From Strigamia acuminata (taxonomy: Eukaryota; Arthropoda; Chilopoda; Geophilomorpha; Linotaeniidae): a stretch of 64,000 bases of DNA. Positions 61,801 to 64,000 of this stretch are shown here, piece after piece. The notes beneath the pieces are model-generated. The model did no database searches. It was given only the letters and a program-made list of their open reading frames with translations, and was not told the DNA's origin. Each line of letters starts with the position of its first letter. Within the stretch, counting starts at the first letter, position 1. Location of the stretch: NCBI GenBank assembly GCA_949358305.1, contig OX442322.1, positions 7,068,001-7,132,000 of the forward strand, in the 5' to 3' direction. The position numbers and the translations under genes are program-made.

Positions 61801-62825
61801 ATTCCGGAAATTACTTCTAGTAATTTGTTTTTTTCCTCGTCGGAGCAATCACAATCTTTTACCAACAATTCTTCCCAATTGTCGGGTGTATGAGTGACTG
61901 TTCTGTCGTTTTTTAGTGTGCGTAACCTCGCTAGACTGTCATTAAATTCGTTATCTACGTAAGGCGCAGTCCAACCAGGTTTGTTGTCACAGTCAAATAC
62001 AGCTCGTGCTGGATTTAAATTAATTGTTGTACGACGCATAAAATTGTGTCCCAAAATTAGGCCACACACATTTCGGTCTAAAATGATGAAATTCATTGGA
62101 GTGAATTCTACTCCATTTGCCCATTGAACACAAAGGGTTATTTGTCCTAGAGGGATATGAGTTATATTGACGGCACACACTTTCATATTTCGTGGACAAT
62201 CTTGAATGAAGTCAGGGGAAGCACAAGTACTATCAAGTAATTGTAATCCAATAAAACATTGGGTGGCTCCTGAATCCATTAAAGCATTATAGGTGAGTCC
62301 ACCTATTGTTACTTTCATTCGGGGGTCGTCGACACTGTTTCCCAAACGTTTGATGTGTTCAATTACTTCAGCTCTCTTGAGCTGATGTTCTTTGACATAT
62401 TTACGAAGTCTATGATGTCTAGATAATTTCGAGGAGATATCTAAATTTTCCATCATTGCCTCCAAACTTTCGCATACTCCTCCACTAGAACTTGTGGTTT
62501 CCTCTCGAACAGGAGGATTGGTAGCGCTTTCAATTATTGCATTCAAGGACTCTCGCCAAGATTCGTCCCCCTTATCCGCAGGAAAGAGGTCGTCATCGAA
62601 TGATGTAAATGGATTTTCAGTCTCTTCCATCGAAAAAGGAGTGTTGGGATAAGGTTCCTTAAATACATACTTTGGATTCCTTTTCCTAGTTTTACGATTA
62701 GGTCGTTTAATTTCCTCATCTTGAATTACTAATTTATTCAGAGTTTCGTTTAGAACATTTTCTATTTCTGAGGACAATGTACTACTCTGGTTTTTTAGGG
62801 GGTTTTCGGTAACCCCCTCTATTAG
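58779..62825 (-). CDS. pol: E9 Pol: protease, reverse transcriptase, RNase H, integrase
   Basis: The frame is open from the -1 slip at about 62,825 to 58,779 (conventional ORF from 62,777, 1332 codons). It is acidic at first. The protease has the ALMDSGATQCF active site. RT has HPVIVAKPNGTYRLCIDYRWL, SLDLTKGYYQVEM, catalytic YLDDVIIFS and FFRKFIPNHG. RNase H has LTDASHSGLGAVL and YTTPELECLAVVWAVERFRPY. The integrase has an HHCC zinc region (HGHPLSGHAGM, CVHCQQYK) and a DDE core: LCLDFMGP, ISDNGKQF, NPTERANRD. A chromatin-binding-like tail follows (VGDLVWKNTH). It is the gypsy/Metaviridae order. No stop inside. There is no strong ATG, consistent with frameshift expression. Confidence 0.94.
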   Translation of the reverse strand, partial: LIEGVTENPLKNQSSTLSSEIENVLNETLNKLVIQDEEIKRPNRKTRKRNPKYVFKEPYPNTPFSMEETENPFTSFDDDLFPADKGDESWRESLNAIIESATNPPVREETTSSSGGVCESLEAMMENLDISSKLSRHHRLRKYVKEHQLKRAEVIEHIKRLGNSVDDPRMKVTIGGLTYNALMDSGATQCFIGLQLLDSTCASPDFIQDCPRNMKVCAVNITHIPLGQITLCVQWANGVEFTPMNFIILDRNVCGLILGHNFMRRTTINLNPARAVFDCDNKPGWTAPYVDNEFNDSLARLRTLKNDRTVTHTPDNWEELLVKDCDCSDEEKNKLLEVISGIKHVFRDKVGCTNLTKHKITFKKDAKWKKQPFRMYNPAKIAIMTKLVEELEAENLIEKSTGPYISHPVIVAKPNGTYRLCIDYRWLNAITEINAIQMPSIDLLMHNTNQAKYFTSLDLTKGYYQVEMEDEDKQKTAFYTPKGNYQFVRTPFGLCNAPCTFQALMEQVMGEALYKHALVYLDDVIIFSQTWDQHLGHIKDVLERLDKANLSVNKEKSKFGRTTLKFLGHLITPNGLAPDPDKIASVRKFPTPKTSKNVQRFHGLANFFRKFIPNHGEIATPLTSIMHEKATFVWGQEQMDAFERIKDILCDETQVLLMPNMLEPFVILTDASHSGLGAVLCQDVEFLDKNKDKWIKTPRPVAYASRVLRGAEQRYTTPELECLAVVWAVERFRPYIEYTSFTMESDAEALKWLMGTPEPSGRFGRWAIKLQCGAFKIKYRRGTQNQVADAFSRAPLSIEDIPKDDYIKPTEITQFWPEWDGNKEVTRREEPKPCQFLTNVSVRFDYSKKLNNSLEKGEKGHVETETLFSALTEVLSIVPPTRAEIIEAQLKDYECRKIITHLKLDEVEQRKNKKTKRWMKDIKGYQLDFKENHDNEDENSNDSEMLIFFKPTFEEKLNDSGNGFKAVIPPSLVRRVLFACHGHPLSGHAGMSKTLERAKLIYYWPKMSKDTCNYVRSCVHCQQYKPSQHRKHRASYSPHNMAQPWEVLCLDFMGPKPAGQYQHKYILVGIDQCTKWVELAPLSKASSEAIITKLGDIVHRWGYPRKIISDNGKQFASTIYEGFCKRHNIKMTHISPYHAQANPTERANRDIKIMLAIYSDVHSHWPRFLNEFAFASRTAKSEATGSTPFLLNTGRIVTLPFDPRIIQHANKFDKNNPEEFVFNLLGILRRAHQEMHRRIQLNYEKHDRIHRNKFHICKYEVGDLVWKNTHILSNQDKGITKGFAEKRDGPWEITAVLTGGAYALRKLLDDSIEPSINTDDLTPYIPSYLIETWTLGQKKRKTGRSSKP

Positions 62826-62831
62826 TTTTTT
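62797..62831 (-). promoter_or_regulatory. E9 Gag-Pol -1 frameshift signal (slippery heptamer plus hairpin)
   Basis: On the minus strand the heptamer A AAA AAC (62,831-62,825) is in the gag phase (CCA AAA AAC), directly followed by TAA. After a six-base spacer, AGGGGGTT (62,818-62,811) pairs perfectly with AACCCCCT (62,804-62,797) across the loop ACCGAA. A slip of one base back enters the pol frame. A AAA AAC is a known strong slippery site in retroviruses. Confidence 0.85.
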
Positions 62832-63001
62832 GGGGCCGGTGGACCTTCAATCGCCAAAGGCGGAGTGGTTGCATTTTTTGGATCCAAAAATTTAGTGAAT
62901 AAATCCGACATGGATTTTGTCATACTAGTTTGCATAGTAGTTTTGAAGTCTTCAAGTTTTTGGTCCAAAGATTCAGCGGTTACCCAATTTTGTCTCTGTC
63001 G

Positions 63002-64000
63002 TTAAAAAAGATCAGAGGCGGGATTGGTATTGGTATTATTACCAGTACCTTGGGGTTTGTCCTGAACAAATTTTCTTTTTTGTAACAAAGGACATTCCCT
63101 CTTAAAGTGTCCTGGTTGATTGCAATGGAAACGTTTTCCAGTTGCTTTCTCCGATAGGGCACATACCATGTTGTTGAATCCAACATCGTTTTCAAGATTG
63201 TCTGTCTCGTCAGATTCCATAGGTACAACTTCTGGTTCGGCGTTCAACGTCTGAGTAGATCGTATGAGTGGGCGCGAACTCCTGGCGTCTTTACCTCTTT
63301 GAGTATTTGACGGGACAGTTTCGTCCTCTTTATTGGCAATAGTGTCCACACTAGCGTTTTGGGCTTCGAAAAGAGCCCTATTCTGTCGGACAAATTGAAA
63401 TATGTCATTGAATGATTCTTCATAGAGACCTCTATCGATTATTCGATTGTAACTAACTAAGTTCAAATTCTCGAGAAGAGTGGGAGCTTCATCTCTTTTT
63501 GAATAAGATCCTTGAGCTTGTTTAAATCTCAAAAGAAATGTATAGAGTGGCTCTTCTGGGCCCTGGATTAAATTTCGAAGCTTTCGGGCTCGAGTGACAG
63601 GGATCATGTCAAACTCCGCCAAAAACAACTTTTCGAAAGTTTTCCAGTCAACAAATTTGTCGATGTTATCGGTATGCCATTCGTGGGCTATACCAGATAA
63701 ATAAGTTGGTATTCCGCGTTTTACCATCTCATCCAGAGTTAAACCTTTAGCGACAGCGACTGTTTTGGCTGTAGCTAAAAATTTAGCCACGTCCTTCTGT
63801 TTTCCATCGAAAACAGGCATATCCTGACCTTTGAAAAAGGTTTTATTCGAATTGTTTGCATTATTATTTTGCTGTGCATTATTCTGCATAAATTGTTGTA
63901 CTTGATGTGCACAATCAGTTTGAATATTTCGCACATAGGTAAGGATGGTTCCCAGGTCGTCGGTAGAAAATCTCGCTTGAGATGAACTACCAGCGGAGGA
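63002..64000 (-). CDS. gag: E9 Gag, open at the right edge
   Basis: The frame is open from the window edge to TAA at 63,004-63,002. It has a Gln/Asn-rich segment, then the gypsy gag core (PVFDGKQKDVAKFL, WHTDNIDKFVDWKTF, FLAEFDMI, LRNLIQGPEEPLYTFLLRF). Near the end is a knuckle RFHCNQPGHFKREC, in which the expected first Cys is Arg (one base change would explain it). Beyond the TAA the same frame stays open to the slippery site (63,001-62,825) with coding-like sequence (QKLEDFKTTMQTSM). The TAA is therefore either a recent nonsense change or a real Gag end that reduces Pol. The start lies outside the window. Confidence 0.85.
   Translation of the reverse strand, partial: SSAGSSSQARFSTDDLGTILTYVRNIQTDCAHQVQQFMQNNAQQNNNANNSNKTFFKGQDMPVFDGKQKDVAKFLATAKTVAVAKGLTLDEMVKRGIPTYLSGIAHEWHTDNIDKFVDWKTFEKLFLAEFDMIPVTRARKLRNLIQGPEEPLYTFLLRFKQAQGSYSKRDEAPTLLENLNLVSYNRIIDRGLYEESFNDIFQFVRQNRALFEAQNASVDTIANKEDETVPSNTQRGKDARSSRPLIRSTQTLNAEPEVVPMESDETDNLENDVGFNNMVCALSEKATGKRFHCNQPGHFKRECPLLQKRKFVQDKPQGTGNNTNTNPASDLF

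Larger units (their letters stand above)
54417..64000 (-). mobile_element. E9: Ty3/gypsy element with an extra 3' ORF, 5' end outside the window
   Basis: The minus-strand order is gag (open at the right edge), frameshift site, pol (PR-RT-RH-INT, the gypsy order), short ORFs, a 536-codon ORF, polypurine tract and 3' LTR (55,897-54,417). The 5' LTR must lie to the right. It is inserted in RT of E8; the target duplication is likely ACCC (54,413-54,416), unproven. Its LTR is homologous to E7 and S1. Pol is intact. Gag has a stop and a damaged knuckle. Confidence 0.92.

Overview
The window is metazoan, probably arthropod, repeat DNA. It is AT-rich and almost entirely LTR retrotransposons inserted into one another. 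I see no intact host gene. The one non-LTR coding trace is a broken exon resembling a PIF/Harbinger nuclease at about 21.6-21.9 kb. Metazoan origin is inferred from perfect 18-nt primer sites for the 3' end of initiator tRNA-Met, copia-type half-tRNA primer sites, and the element lineages. The arthropod call is weaker. Element names E1-E13 and S1 are mine.

Left half (1-20,665). E7 is a Ty3/gypsy-type element on the minus strand. Its 5' LTR lies at 17,535-20,665 and its gag and pol read leftwards. It has been hit three times: by a solo LTR of its own family in opposite orientation (S1, 17,945-19,480), by copia element E6 (10,323-16,175), and by copia element E2 (minus strand, right end 8,292). 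E2 is itself split by copia element E1 (1-6,017, 5' end outside the window). To the right of E7 lie a probable LTR with leader (E13), the Harbinger-like fragment, and a copia 5' LTR with leader (E11).

Middle (23,083-42,976). This is a four-deep nest. A remnant leader (E12) contains E5 (23,154-42,890, target duplication CCATT). E5 contains E3 (26,911-40,365, AGATC). E3 contains E4 (28,444-35,601, GAATC, minus strand). E4 is complete, with one open 1596-codon Gag-Pol frame and nearly identical LTRs.

Right (42,977-64,000). Copia element E8 is interrupted by E10 (43,802-50,769, ATAAG, minus strand, LTRs identical by eye) and by Ty3/gypsy element E9 (54,417 to the right edge, minus strand). E9 has gag, a classic -1 frameshift signal, a complete pol, and an extra ORF downstream of pol. 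That ORF carries CxxCxGxG cysteine motifs and has splice signals in front of it.

The elements encode their own replication machinery: Gag with a zinc knuckle, protease, integrase, reverse transcriptase and RNase H. Only E4 looks fully intact. The most unusual points are the extra ORF and frameshift hairpin of E9, long leader ORFs in E4, E5 and E10, tRNA-like LTR termini in E1 and E5, a 224-bp inverted templated insertion in E10 gag, and CTCF-like and YY1-like motifs shared by unrelated LTRs.
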